From CAVONV01 sp963697355 (GTDB lineage: Bacteria; Acidobacteriota; Vicinamibacteria; Marinacidobacterales; DATDRI01): a stretch of DNA of 64,000 nucleotides. The translations under genes were made by a program, and so were the position numbers. The notes under the pieces are model-generated. The model had not been told where the DNA came from. It ran no database searches and saw only the letters and a list, made by a program, of their open reading frames with translations. The DNA lies in the NCBI GenBank assembly GCA_963697355.1, contig CAVONV010000011.1:1-64000 (forward strand), in the 5' to 3' direction. This document shows positions 43,676-51,565 of the stretch, piece by piece (within the stretch, counting starts at the first letter, position 1; every line of letters starts with the position of its first letter).

Positions 43676-44545
43676 ATGAACATTACAAATCGAGAGCTAG
43701 ATGCGCTGACGGAGTCCATCACCCGATCGATTCTGGCACGGTTAGGCGTCCAAGAAGGGCCCGAGTCAACCTGCAACTGTCACCAGGTGGGTGGGGACCT
43801 CTGTCCGGATCTCGTCCGCGGGCTTGTCCACAACGGGGCCGAACGCCTGGGACTACACGCCGATGGCCAATATCAAGATCGCGATTTGGCGCGCTTGATA
43901 GACCACACCCTTCTCAAACCCGACGCCTGCGAAAGCCAGATTCGCACGCTCTGTGAGGAAGCCGCCCGCTACGGATTCGCCACGGTTTGCATCAATCCGA
44001 CGTGGGTAAGGCTCGCCTCGATATTGCTCAGCGGGACATCTGTAGGAGTTTGCACGGTGGTGGGCTTCCCTTTGGGTGCCAATGCCCCAGATGTCAAGAT
44101 CTACGAGACCCGCCGTGCCATCTTCGACGGGGCCTCTGAAATTGACATGGTCATCAACATCGGTGCACTGAAATCCAAGGATTACAAAAAGGTCGAAGAA
44201 GACATATTGGGGGTGGTCTGCGGATGCCGTGAGGCGGGAGCACTCTCCAAAGTCATCATTGAAGCGGCTCTTCTCGACCAAGAGGAGAAGATCAAGGCCT
44301 GCACGTTGGTTGCAGCGGCCGGCGCTGATTTCGTAAAGACATCTACCGGCTTCGGCCCGGGAGGAGCGACCGTAGAGGACGTAACTCTCATGCGCCAAAT
44401 CGTGGGGGACAGAATGGGCGTAAAGGCGGCAGGCGGAGTTCGTGACGCTGAGACGGCAAGCAAGATGGTTGAGGCTGGAGCCACTCGAATCGGAGCCAGT
44501 GCGGGGATTCGTATCGTCAGTCAGACCGCAACTGATAGGAAATAG
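43676..44545 (+). CDS. deoC: Deoxyribose-phosphate aldolase with encapsulation-peptide-like N-terminus
   Basis: Splits 2-deoxyribose-5-phosphate to glyceraldehyde-3-phosphate and acetaldehyde. 289 residues from the ATG at 43676. The TIM-barrel aldolase starts near residue 68 (DLARLIDHTLLKPDACESQI); Schiff-base Lys221 is in FVKTSTGFGPGG, with Asp157 (SEIDMVIN) and Lys250 (GVKAAGGV). The ~65-residue extension begins with an amphipathic helix (NRELDALTESITRSILARLG) like microcompartment encapsulation peptides, then Cys33, Cys35 and Cys43 (CNCHQVGGDLC), possibly metal-binding. Acetaldehyde release would fit compartment encapsulation, but no shell gene is in the window. Confidence 0.9.
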   Translation: MNITNRELDALTESITRSILARLGVQEGPESTCNCHQVGGDLCPDLVRGLVHNGAERLGLHADGQYQDRDLARLIDHTLLKPDACESQIRTLCEEAARYGFATVCINPTWVRLASILLSGTSVGVCTVVGFPLGANAPDVKIYETRRAIFDGASEIDMVINIGALKSKDYKKVEEDILGVVCGCREAGALSKVIIEAALLDQEEKIKACTLVAAAGADFVKTSTGFGPGGATVEDVTLMRQIVGDRMGVKAAGGVRDAETASKMVEAGATRIGASAGIRIVSQTATDRK

Positions 44546-44607
44546 CACTCCGTCAAGGGTCTGCTACGTACAAGCACCCTGCGCCAGGCTAGTCGAGGTC
44601 CAAACCT

Positions 44608-46968
44608 GTGGCCGAGAAGATGACCGAGCATCTTTACGAGGTCGATCAAATCGACGAACGAAGATTGCCGAAAGGTCTCGTCTGGGCCGTACTCGTTCTG
44701 AGCGTCCTGCCCCTACTGCTCCACACCGTGGGGTGGGATTTCTCGTCACACCTGGCTCATTCCGTCGAATCCCAGTCAGTCAATAACGCTTTCAGCGAGC
44801 CACTCGCAGCCTCTTTTGTCCATAACCTCATGGAATGGACGGCGGTCTGTGTGGCGGTTTTCGTGGGCTTACTGGCGCTATTCCATGCTCGACAGAACCC
44901 GGACTTCGTCGTCCTGACCATTGGAGTGACGATGGTCTTTGTCGGTCCGTTGGATGCATTTCACATTCTAGCGGCGGATCGAATCATGACCGCGACCATC
45001 GACCATCAAAATCTCGTGCCCATCACTTGGGCCATCTCTCGCTTTGCCAAGGCGCTGATGCTTGGCGTCGGAGTTGCCCTCTTCATTCTCACGAAACCCA
45101 AAATCAAGCTGAGACGAACCTATCTACTCTTCGCCGGTACCCTCTTCTCGGTGATGATCGCCTACACGATTGTTCGTGTCGGTGCCCAAGCCGTTCCTCT
45201 TCCGCAGGCCTATTTTCCCGGCTCGTGGGTCAGCCGGCCCTGGGACATTCCAGCACTCCTGCTGTTCTTGTTCTCCGGCATCTTTCTCTACCCTCATTTG
45301 TTCCGTACTCAGCCTAATTTGTTCTCTCATGCACTTCTCGTTGCCGTTTTTCCCGAGATCGCCACCGAGTTCCACATGGCCTTTGGTTCCAACGAGCTCT
45401 ACGACGGTCATTTCTTCATTGCCCACTTTCTAAAAATCGTTGCCTACCTCGTGCCGTTGACCGCGCTGACACTCGATTTCACTCACGCCTTTCGCCGCGA
45501 AGTCACCGCCAGCGCGCGCCTGGCAAAAGCCATGGGAGGCTTGAAGAATGAGACGAGAGAGCGGGAGCAAATCGAGAGGCAACTTCGATCGAAGGAGCTC
45601 AGGCTGACCCAACTCACTGAAAGCATACGGGAAGTGTTTTGGATCGCTAACCCATCATCGAAAGAGCTGATCTACATCAGTCCTGCCTATGAAGAGATCT
45701 TTGGCAGGAGCTGCGAGAGCCTCTATGAGAGTCCTTCCTCCATTCTCGACGTGATACACGCCGATGACCGTGACGAAGTAGAAGCCATCGTGAAGCAGAA
45801 AGTTGAGGGAGATTTTGGGTTCGACTTTCGGATCGCGAGACCAAACGGCCGAATCCGCTGGATCAGGGCACGGGCCTTTCCCATCCGGAATGAGAAAGGG
45901 GCGATTTATCGTGTCGCGGGTATCTCTGAAGACGTAACGGATCAAAAGGAAGCCGAACAGGCACTCCGAAAAACAGAGGCGAGGAACCAGGCGTTGCTCA
46001 GTGCGATACCTGACGTGCTGTTTCGATTGAGTCGGGACGGAATCTACCTGGACTACCATGCAAAAGAACTATCTCAGCTCGAGGTCTCTCCCGACGAGTT
46101 CCTAGGTACCAAAGTCTGGGATTTCTTTCCCACGCTAAAAGAGCCCGTAAGTCAGGCGATCGAACGTGCTCTCGACACAAACACTTTACAGGTCGTCGAG
46201 TACCCGTTCTTGCTCCATGGCTCACCCCGCGATTACGAAGCTCGTTTCTCGAAAAGCGGCGACGAGGAGGTCTTCGTCATCATACGCGACATTACTGAAC
46301 GCAAACGTTTGGAAAGAGAGATCTTGGAAATCAGCAATCGGGAGCAGCAAAGGATCGGGCATGACCTTCACGACGGTTTGTCGCAGCAGCTTGCGGGCAT
46401 CGCCTTGCTTGGAAAGGTGCTACACCAGCGTTTGGACACCCGTTCGCTCGCGGAAGCCGAAGATGCACAGCGCATCGTGGATTTGGCTAACGACGCGATC
46501 GCTCAGACCCGGAGGCTAGCGCGAGGCCTGTCTCCTGTTCATTTGGAGCGACAGGGCCTAGCGGCCGCGTTGGAGGAGCTTGCCGTGGGCGTGGAGCACC
46601 TCTACCCTCCTTCGTGCCAATTCCACTGCAGTAGGGAGATCTTCGTCGAAGACCACACCGTGGCAGACCACCTCTATAGAATTGCGCAAGAAGCCGTCAA
46701 CAACGCCGTCAAGCACGCCGATTCGAGTCGAATCGATATCGAGTTGAGCAACGGCGAGGATCACCTGACCTTGAAGGTGACGGACAACGGTCAAGGTCTT
46801 CCCCAGACCGCGAAACACGGAAGAGGGATGGGATTCAACATTATGCAATATCGCGCTCGCATGATAGATGCTTCCTTGAGCATATCCGGCACGCCGGCAA
46901 AGGGTACGGTCGTAACCTGCAAATACATCAAGAAAGCCCGCGAAAGTGAGTCAGGAGGTCCCAAATGA
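44608..46968 (+). CDS. Membrane-bound PAS histidine kinase (HisKA_3, NarL partner)
   Basis: 786 residues. About eight N-terminal helices (residues ~22-300) with conserved histidines (LDAFHIL, ATEFHMAFGS, FFIAHFLKIVAYL) resemble the MASE3 sensor. Two PAS domains follow (~345-455 and ~460-570; first ends FPIRNEKGAIYRVAGISEDV). The HisKA_3 box is QQRIGHDLHDGLSQQLAG with phospho-acceptor His588, and HATPase_c has EAVNNAVKHA and DNGQGLP. The start is GTG at 44608 (ATG at 44620 possible). It overlaps its response regulator by four bases. The ligand is unknown. Confidence 0.88.
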   Translation: MAEKMTEHLYEVDQIDERRLPKGLVWAVLVLSVLPLLLHTVGWDFSSHLAHSVESQSVNNAFSEPLAASFVHNLMEWTAVCVAVFVGLLALFHARQNPDFVVLTIGVTMVFVGPLDAFHILAADRIMTATIDHQNLVPITWAISRFAKALMLGVGVALFILTKPKIKLRRTYLLFAGTLFSVMIAYTIVRVGAQAVPLPQAYFPGSWVSRPWDIPALLLFLFSGIFLYPHLFRTQPNLFSHALLVAVFPEIATEFHMAFGSNELYDGHFFIAHFLKIVAYLVPLTALTLDFTHAFRREVTASARLAKAMGGLKNETREREQIERQLRSKELRLTQLTESIREVFWIANPSSKELIYISPAYEEIFGRSCESLYESPSSILDVIHADDRDEVEAIVKQKVEGDFGFDFRIARPNGRIRWIRARAFPIRNEKGAIYRVAGISEDVTDQKEAEQALRKTEARNQALLSAIPDVLFRLSRDGIYLDYHAKELSQLEVSPDEFLGTKVWDFFPTLKEPVSQAIERALDTNTLQVVEYPFLLHGSPRDYEARFSKSGDEEVFVIIRDITERKRLEREILEISNREQQRIGHDLHDGLSQQLAGIALLGKVLHQRLDTRSLAEAEDAQRIVDLANDAIAQTRRLARGLSPVHLERQGLAAALEELAVGVEHLYPPSCQFHCSREIFVEDHTVADHLYRIAQEAVNNAVKHADSSRIDIELSNGEDHLTLKVTDNGQGLPQTAKHGRGMGFNIMQYRARMIDASLSISGTPAKGTVVTCKYIKKARESESGGPK

Positions 46969-47654
46969 CGCCCAAGGGCTCCCTTCCCTCGGATGAGAAG
47001 GTGGCGAAAGTGTTGCTCGTGGACGATCACCCGATCGTCCGACAAGGTCTCTCACAACTTCTCGATCAATCAAACGACCTGAAGGTATGTGGAGAAGCCT
47101 CATCGGCCCAATCCGCGCTCGAAGCCATCGGACGTCTGCAACCCGATATCGTCATCGTCGATATTCTTCTCAAGGGCGAGAACGGCATCGAACTGATCAA
47201 GAAAATCAAATCCCACTACGGCAAGCTTCCCGTGCTCGTCATGTCCATGTACGACGAGTCGCTCTATGCCGAGCGCGCTCTCAGGGCCGGAGCGCGAGGC
47301 TATATCATGAAGGAAGAAGCTACCGACAAAATGCTGACCGCCATCCGAAAGATCATGCAAGGAGAAATCTATCTCAGTGAGGGCATGGTGTCCCGAATAC
47401 TGCACCGCTTGGCCGACGGCAAAGGTGAAGTGGGGACGCCGCTCGACAGACTAAGCGACAGAGAGCTCGAAGTATTCCAACTGATCGGCGAAGGTTTGGG
47501 TACTCGACAAATTGCGGAGCGACTCAGCGTCAGTGTAAAGACAATCGAGTCCTACCGGGCTCACATAAAAGACAAGCTAGAGCTCGACAATTCCAACGAT
47601 GTCGTTCGACAAGCCATACAGTGGGTCCAAAATGGTGGACTCTCGGAACAGTAG
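46965..47654 (+). CDS. NarL/FixJ-family response regulator
   Basis: 229 residues: receiver domain with acidic pair Asp20-Asp21 (LLVDDHPIVRQGL), phospho-acceptor Asp66 (DIVIVDILLKGENG) and Lys in YIMKEEAT; C-terminal LuxR helix-turn-helix (LSDRELEVFQLIGEGLGTRQ, IAERLSVSVKTIESYRAH). Translationally coupled to the kinase, so the two form a two-component system. Targets are unknown; the adjacent rpiB-deoC genes or the divergent receptor gene are candidates. Confidence 0.93.
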   Translation: MTPKGSLPSDEKVAKVLLVDDHPIVRQGLSQLLDQSNDLKVCGEASSAQSALEAIGRLQPDIVIVDILLKGENGIELIKKIKSHYGKLPVLVMSMYDESLYAERALRAGARGYIMKEEATDKMLTAIRKIMQGEIYLSEGMVSRILHRLADGKGEVGTPLDRLSDRELEVFQLIGEGLGTRQIAERLSVSVKTIESYRAHIKDKLELDNSNDVVRQAIQWVQNGGLSEQ

Positions 47655-47674
47655 TTTGTTAGCAGAGCCGGAAG

Positions 47675-47886
47675 TCATTTACTGGTTATCAGATACGAGT
47701 TATCCCTGAACACGCCCTACTGGCCTCTGGCCACTGGCTTCTGACCTCTCTTCTTCACTGGTCACCCGCCTTCGCCGTTGATCTCGATTTCCATCGTCAA
47801 CGGCTACGGCGAGGTCTCGCCGTAGCTCCGGAACGTACTCACCATCCGGAGCGAAGGCGGACTAGGCCTGGACACTGGTCACTTCT
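47675..47886. repeat. CACTGGTCAC mosaic spacer with a perfect 11-base hairpin
   Basis: Words such as TACTGGTTATCAG, CTGGCCACTGGC and ACTGGTCAC are the inverse orientation of the family at 37.4 kb. In the middle GCTACGGCGAG and CTCGCCGTAGC (47803-47813, 47816-47826) form an 11-base perfect stem with a two-base loop. It sits between the convergent regulator and carbamate kinase genes and could stop transcription from either side, though no T-run follows. Confidence 0.65.
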
Positions 47887-47892
47887 TCCCCA

Positions 47893-48828
47893 TCACGGAA
47901 CAATGCGTGTGCCCGTCTCCCCTTTCAGCGCCCTGCCGAGAGCAGAGATATCGGTGATGATGACCTCCTTTCCACCCTGCCTAATGTAGTCGATAGCAGC
48001 TTTTATCTTTGGTCCCATGCTACCGGCAGGGAAATGGCCCTCTTCGAGGTAGCCCTCGGCCTCTTCCACCGTGAGCTCCGGCAACAACTTCTGGTCCGGC
48101 TTACCGTAGTTGATGTAGACACCTTCGACTCCCGTACCAATCAGGAGAAGCTCGACCCCGAGCTCTCGTGCAAGAAGGCTCGAAGCATAATCTTTGTCAA
48201 CGACTGCCTCGACTCCCCGAAGGTGGCCATTGTCCATTGTTACAGGTATTCCGCCACCACCCACGGCAATAACGATGACTCCGGCATCCAGAAGAGTTCG
48301 AATAGCTCCGATCTCGACAATCTCCCGGGGAATGGGCGAGGCGACCACGCGGCGATAGCCACGGCCCGCATCTTCAACGACAGCCCACCCCTTTTCTCTC
48401 AGGTCTCTCGCTCTTTCGCTCGAGTAAAAGGGACCAACCGGCTTGCTCGGAGACTCAAAGGCCGGGTCATCCAACCCGACGATGACTTGCGTCAGAACGG
48501 TCGCCACGGTTTTGTCGAACCCACCATCGGACAGTACATTGCGCATCACCTGCTGCAGCATGTAACCCATACCGCCCTGCGAGTCGGAGACACAGGTATC
48601 GAGTGGAATCGTGTAAACCTGATGGGCCGAGAGCTCTACCCTCAAGAGCATGTTCCCCACCTGAGGTCCATTCCCATGTGTGAGGACGAGGTCGTACCCG
48701 TGTTCCAAGAGGAGCAGTAGGTCACGGCAAGCATGTTCTGCGTTTGCAAACTGCTCTGGAATCGTTCCAACCTGCCCCGGACGAGTAATCGCATTCCCGC
48801 CGATGGCGACAACTGCTCTCTTCCTCAT
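47893..48828 (-). CDS. arcC: Carbamate kinase
   Basis: Makes ATP from carbamoyl phosphate and ADP. 311 residues: VVAIGGNAITRPGQVGTIPE, LVLTHGNGPQVGNMLLR, CVSDSQGGMGYML and a C-terminal AAIDYIRQGGKEVIITDIS are all family signatures. Paired with xdhC (5-base gap) rather than with arcA/arcB, so it probably acts in purine, allantoin or related amide catabolism, as its paralogue YqeA does beside SsnA/XdhD genes in E. coli. Confidence 0.94.
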   Translation of the reverse strand: MRKRAVVAIGGNAITRPGQVGTIPEQFANAEHACRDLLLLLEHGYDLVLTHGNGPQVGNMLLRVELSAHQVYTIPLDTCVSDSQGGMGYMLQQVMRNVLSDGGFDKTVATVLTQVIVGLDDPAFESPSKPVGPFYSSERARDLREKGWAVVEDAGRGYRRVVASPIPREIVEIGAIRTLLDAGVIVIAVGGGGIPVTMDNGHLRGVEAVVDKDYASSLLARELGVELLLIGTGVEGVYINYGKPDQKLLPELTVEEAEGYLEEGHFPAGSMGPKIKAAIDYIRQGGKEVIITDISALGRALKGETGTRIVP

Positions 48829-48833
48829 ATCGC

Positions 48834-49712
48834 TTACCTTTGGCGCTGGTCTCCATTACTGCCGTCGAATTGTTGACGCTCAGTGAACTGCATGGATTTG
48901 CCCGTTCGCTTGTACCTGGTCATGAGCATCTCCGAAACGATGGATACCGCTATTTCTCCCGGGGAGTTGCCTCCGAGGTCCAACCCGATGGGGGCATGAA
49001 CCGCGTCGAGTTTTTCCCGAGGAATCCCTTCTTTGATGAGTCGCTGAAAGATCGTCTCTATTTTTGAAAGACTGCCGATGAGGCCGAGGTAAGCGGTATC
49101 GAAATGAATGAATGTGCGCAAGGCATCTTCATCAAGCGCGTGTCCTCGAGTGACGACCACGACAAAGGCGTTGTCCCCATAGCTGAACTCTTCGGCAAAA
49201 GCGGCTAGCGGGCCCGCTTTCACGATCTCCGCCTCGGGGAATCTCTCTCGATTCGCATATTTGATTCGATCGTCCCAAACGACGACCTCGAATCCCGCCA
49301 CCTTGGCTACGCGGGAGAGTGGCATGGCAATGTGCCCGGCACCAACAATGTAGACTCGAGGTAGCGGAAGAACCGGCTCGATGAACACCTTCACGGAACC
49401 TCCACAGATGAGCCCGTTCTCATCTTCATCAGCGTTGTAGTCATAGGAGACGATCTCGCATTTACGCTTCTCGATAGCCTGCCGAGCCCGCCACAGAATC
49501 TCTGCCTCGACGCAGCCACCGCCAACGGTACCTCGAAGGCGACCGTCCCGACTGACGACCATCTTCGCGCCAGCTTTCTGGGGTGTGGAGCCCTTGGTCT
49601 CGAGAATGGTAACGAGTGCAACCGCTTCTCCTCTCGCGAGGGCATCATCCAATTCACGAAAGACGGACTTCGCCGTATAGCCTTCGGAAGAGGGCCTCGC
49701 AGGGTCGATCAC
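48834..49712 (-). CDS. XdhC/CoxI-family molybdenum hydroxylase maturation factor
   Basis: Binds and sulfurates the molybdenum cofactor for insertion in xanthine-dehydrogenase-like enzymes. 292 residues: N-terminal XdhC domain (VTILETKGSTPQKAGAKM, GTVGGGCVEAEI with a conserved Cys, GLICGGSVKVFIEP) and a C-terminal Rossmann domain (VYIVGAGHIAMPLSRVAKVA; TRGHALDEDALR; LGGNSPGEIAVSIVSE). It shares an operon with arcC. No hydroxylase subunits are encoded in the window. Confidence 0.9.
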   Translation of the reverse strand: MIDPARPSSEGYTAKSVFRELDDALARGEAVALVTILETKGSTPQKAGAKMVVSRDGRLRGTVGGGCVEAEILWRARQAIEKRKCEIVSYDYNADEDENGLICGGSVKVFIEPVLPLPRVYIVGAGHIAMPLSRVAKVAGFEVVVWDDRIKYANRERFPEAEIVKAGPLAAFAEEFSYGDNAFVVVVTRGHALDEDALRTFIHFDTAYLGLIGSLSKIETIFQRLIKEGIPREKLDAVHAPIGLDLGGNSPGEIAVSIVSEMLMTRYKRTGKSMQFTERQQFDGSNGDQRQR

Positions 49713-49869
49713 AAGCTAACCTTGATCCAGAACAAATCAGACTAAAAGGACAGCCGGCACAGGACCGCCCAAAACAAGTGAGGGGGACAATCCACATAGG
49801 GACAGCCCCCTCAACAAAAGGATAGTACTGTCGCTATTCTAAGTCCAGCCGGAGTTGCACCAGGCGGCT

Positions 49870-50652
49870 CTAGGTTTTCCGAGGAGTCATCCGATAGAAG
49901 CAACCGTGCGGATTTCGGGCCTGCCCGAACACTACCTCTGAGGCACCGATCGCGATGAGCGCGCGGCCGATGCTCTCCGCTGGTCTCAGCTGAGAATCAT
50001 CCACTTTGTTGATGAAAAAAACTCGACCGGAACGACGAGGAATCTTGTCGAGGTACCCTTTCACTAGAGTCTTCGCAATCAACTCCTCGGTGATAGGCGT
50101 CCCCGTTTGAGCCCCTGTTATCTTTCTCACTTCCTCGAGACGGTGCACAATGTTCTCGTCCAGGGGTAGACCCAGGGCATCGATTCCAACAAGCACAATT
50201 GTCAAAGTCGTCACATCCGGTATCACCGGTTCATATGATGCAGGAGCTTTCAGTGAACGTCCTCGCGCACCATCAGCTTCAAGAAGGACACAATCTGCAA
50301 TCTCTCGCAAAAGGGCTATTTTGTCCGGCTCCAACCCTCGAAGCTTGTCTTCCCGCTCTCGAGCACCCACCACAGTTGCCGAGCCATACCGACGTACCCG
50401 GACTCGAACGGTCTCCAGCCAATCGTCCTCATCTGCTGCATATACGAGGGGAGGCATGGTGGTCGCGTATCGTGGCGTCTGCATATTCGTCGTTGTCGTC
50501 GTAATAACGGTCTTGCCATGGCGCCGAAGCTCGCTCGCTATCGCATACAAGGTGGTGGTTTTGCCACCTGCGCCAACGAGACTCACGACGTCTCCTTCAA
50601 CGACCTTGAGTGCCTCAGTCAAGCCAAAACTGGAATCAATCTCGACGTCCAT
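49870..50652 (-). CDS. yqeC: YqeC family protein (selenium-dependent hydroxylase accessory)
   Basis: 260 residues from the ATG at 50652 (GGAG upstream); a longer frame to 50682 is less likely. P-loop VVSLVGAGGKTTTLYAIASE, DCVLLEADGARGRSLKAP with the Walker B-like region, and FFINKVDD, a GTPase-like NKxD. YqeC occurs with selenium-dependent molybdenum hydroxylases and is predicted to act on labile selenium or cofactor nucleotides; its chemistry is not established. Together with XdhC, carbamate kinase and SsnA it points to such a pathway elsewhere in this genome. Confidence 0.85.
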   Translation of the reverse strand: MDVEIDSSFGLTEALKVVEGDVVSLVGAGGKTTTLYAIASELRRHGKTVITTTTTNMQTPRYATTMPPLVYAADEDDWLETVRVRVRRYGSATVVGAREREDKLRGLEPDKIALLREIADCVLLEADGARGRSLKAPASYEPVIPDVTTLTIVLVGIDALGLPLDENIVHRLEEVRKITGAQTGTPITEELIAKTLVKGYLDKIPRRSGRVFFINKVDDSQLRPAESIGRALIAIGASEVVFGQARNPHGCFYRMTPRKT

Positions 50653-50765
50653 GGTTCTCCAACACCCCTCCCGCTTACGCATCCTCGATGGTAGCTGCCG
50701 AGCTCGCCGCAGCCAGCAACGACCTCACCGCGGCCGACCAGGTATTGCGTTTGGGAACGGGATGT

Positions 50766-50772
50766 TATTATA
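50766..50772. promoter_or_regulatory. Palindromic -10 shared by divergent yqeC and pcm
   Basis: GTTATTATAAC (50764-50774) reads as TATTAT on plus (50766-50771) and TATAAT on minus (50767-50772), so one AT-rich core can serve both divergent genes. The -35 regions are weak (TTGCTC at 15 bases or TGTTGC at 17 on minus; ATTGCG at 16 on plus). Confidence 0.45.
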
Positions 50773-50815
50773 ACAACCGACCCATTTGAGCAACAGCGCG
50801 AGAGTGGGAGCCACC

Positions 50816-51526
50816 ATGCACTCAAGAACCTGTCTCCTGTTCGGGGCCTGGGGCCTCCTCTACATGGCGGGCGCCCTCCAAATCGTCGGCGACCGATTCA
50901 CCGCGCGACGAGAGAACATGGTTGCGACCCAGATCGAGCAACGCGGCGTCGATAGCAAGAGCGTCCTCGACTCCATGAAAAAGGTCCCACGCCACCTTTT
51001 CGTGCCTCCCAAATACCAAGAACAAGCCTATGATGATCACCCTCTTCCCATCGGTCTCGGACAGACCATTTCCCAACCGTATATTGTCGCCTTGATGACG
51101 GAAATTGCCTCACCAGACCCCGACGACGTTGTGCTCGAAGTGGGTACCGGCTCCGGTTACCAAGCGGCGATACTCGCCCAGATCGTCCAACGCGTTTACA
51201 CGGTGGAGCTATTCCAGCAACTGGCAGATGAGGCACAGCAACGTTTCAAAGTCCTGGGCTACACGAACATATCGCTGAAGTCTGGCGATGGCTACTATGG
51301 ATGGGAAGAACACGCGCCTTTCGATGCCATCGTGGTCACGGCCGCGGCAGAGCACATTCCGCCTCCGCTCATCCGTCAGCTCAAGCCCGGAGGAGTCATG
51401 ATCATTCCAGTGGGAAACCGTTTCCAGGTGCAGACACTTGTCTTGGTCGAAAAAGACACCGACGGCAAGACACGTTCGAGAAATCTACTACCTGTTCGTT
51501 TCGTTCCCCTACTCGGCAAACACTAA
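50816..51526 (+). CDS. Exported protein-L-isoaspartate O-methyltransferase
   Basis: Repairs isoaspartyl residues using S-adenosylmethionine. 236 residues from the ATG at 50816, which has GGGAG upstream. The body has all PIMT motifs: PRHLFVPPKYQEQAYDDHPL, GLGQTISQPYIVALM, SAM motif VLEVGTGSGYQAAILAQI and FDAIVVTAAAEHIPPPL. Unlike E. coli Pcm it begins with a hydrophobic segment (LLFGAWGLLYMAGALQIV) like a signal peptide or anchor, which implies a periplasmic protein. A TTG at 50786 would lengthen the N-terminus. Confidence 0.9.
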   Translation: MHSRTCLLFGAWGLLYMAGALQIVGDRFTARRENMVATQIEQRGVDSKSVLDSMKKVPRHLFVPPKYQEQAYDDHPLPIGLGQTISQPYIVALMTEIASPDPDDVVLEVGTGSGYQAAILAQIVQRVYTVELFQQLADEAQQRFKVLGYTNISLKSGDGYYGWEEHAPFDAIVVTAAAEHIPPPLIRQLKPGGVMIIPVGNRFQVQTLVLVEKDTDGKTRSRNLLPVRFVPLLGKH

Positions 51527-51565
51527 TCCGGTGAGCCTGATGGCCGACGGGCGAGAAGTGTTGTG

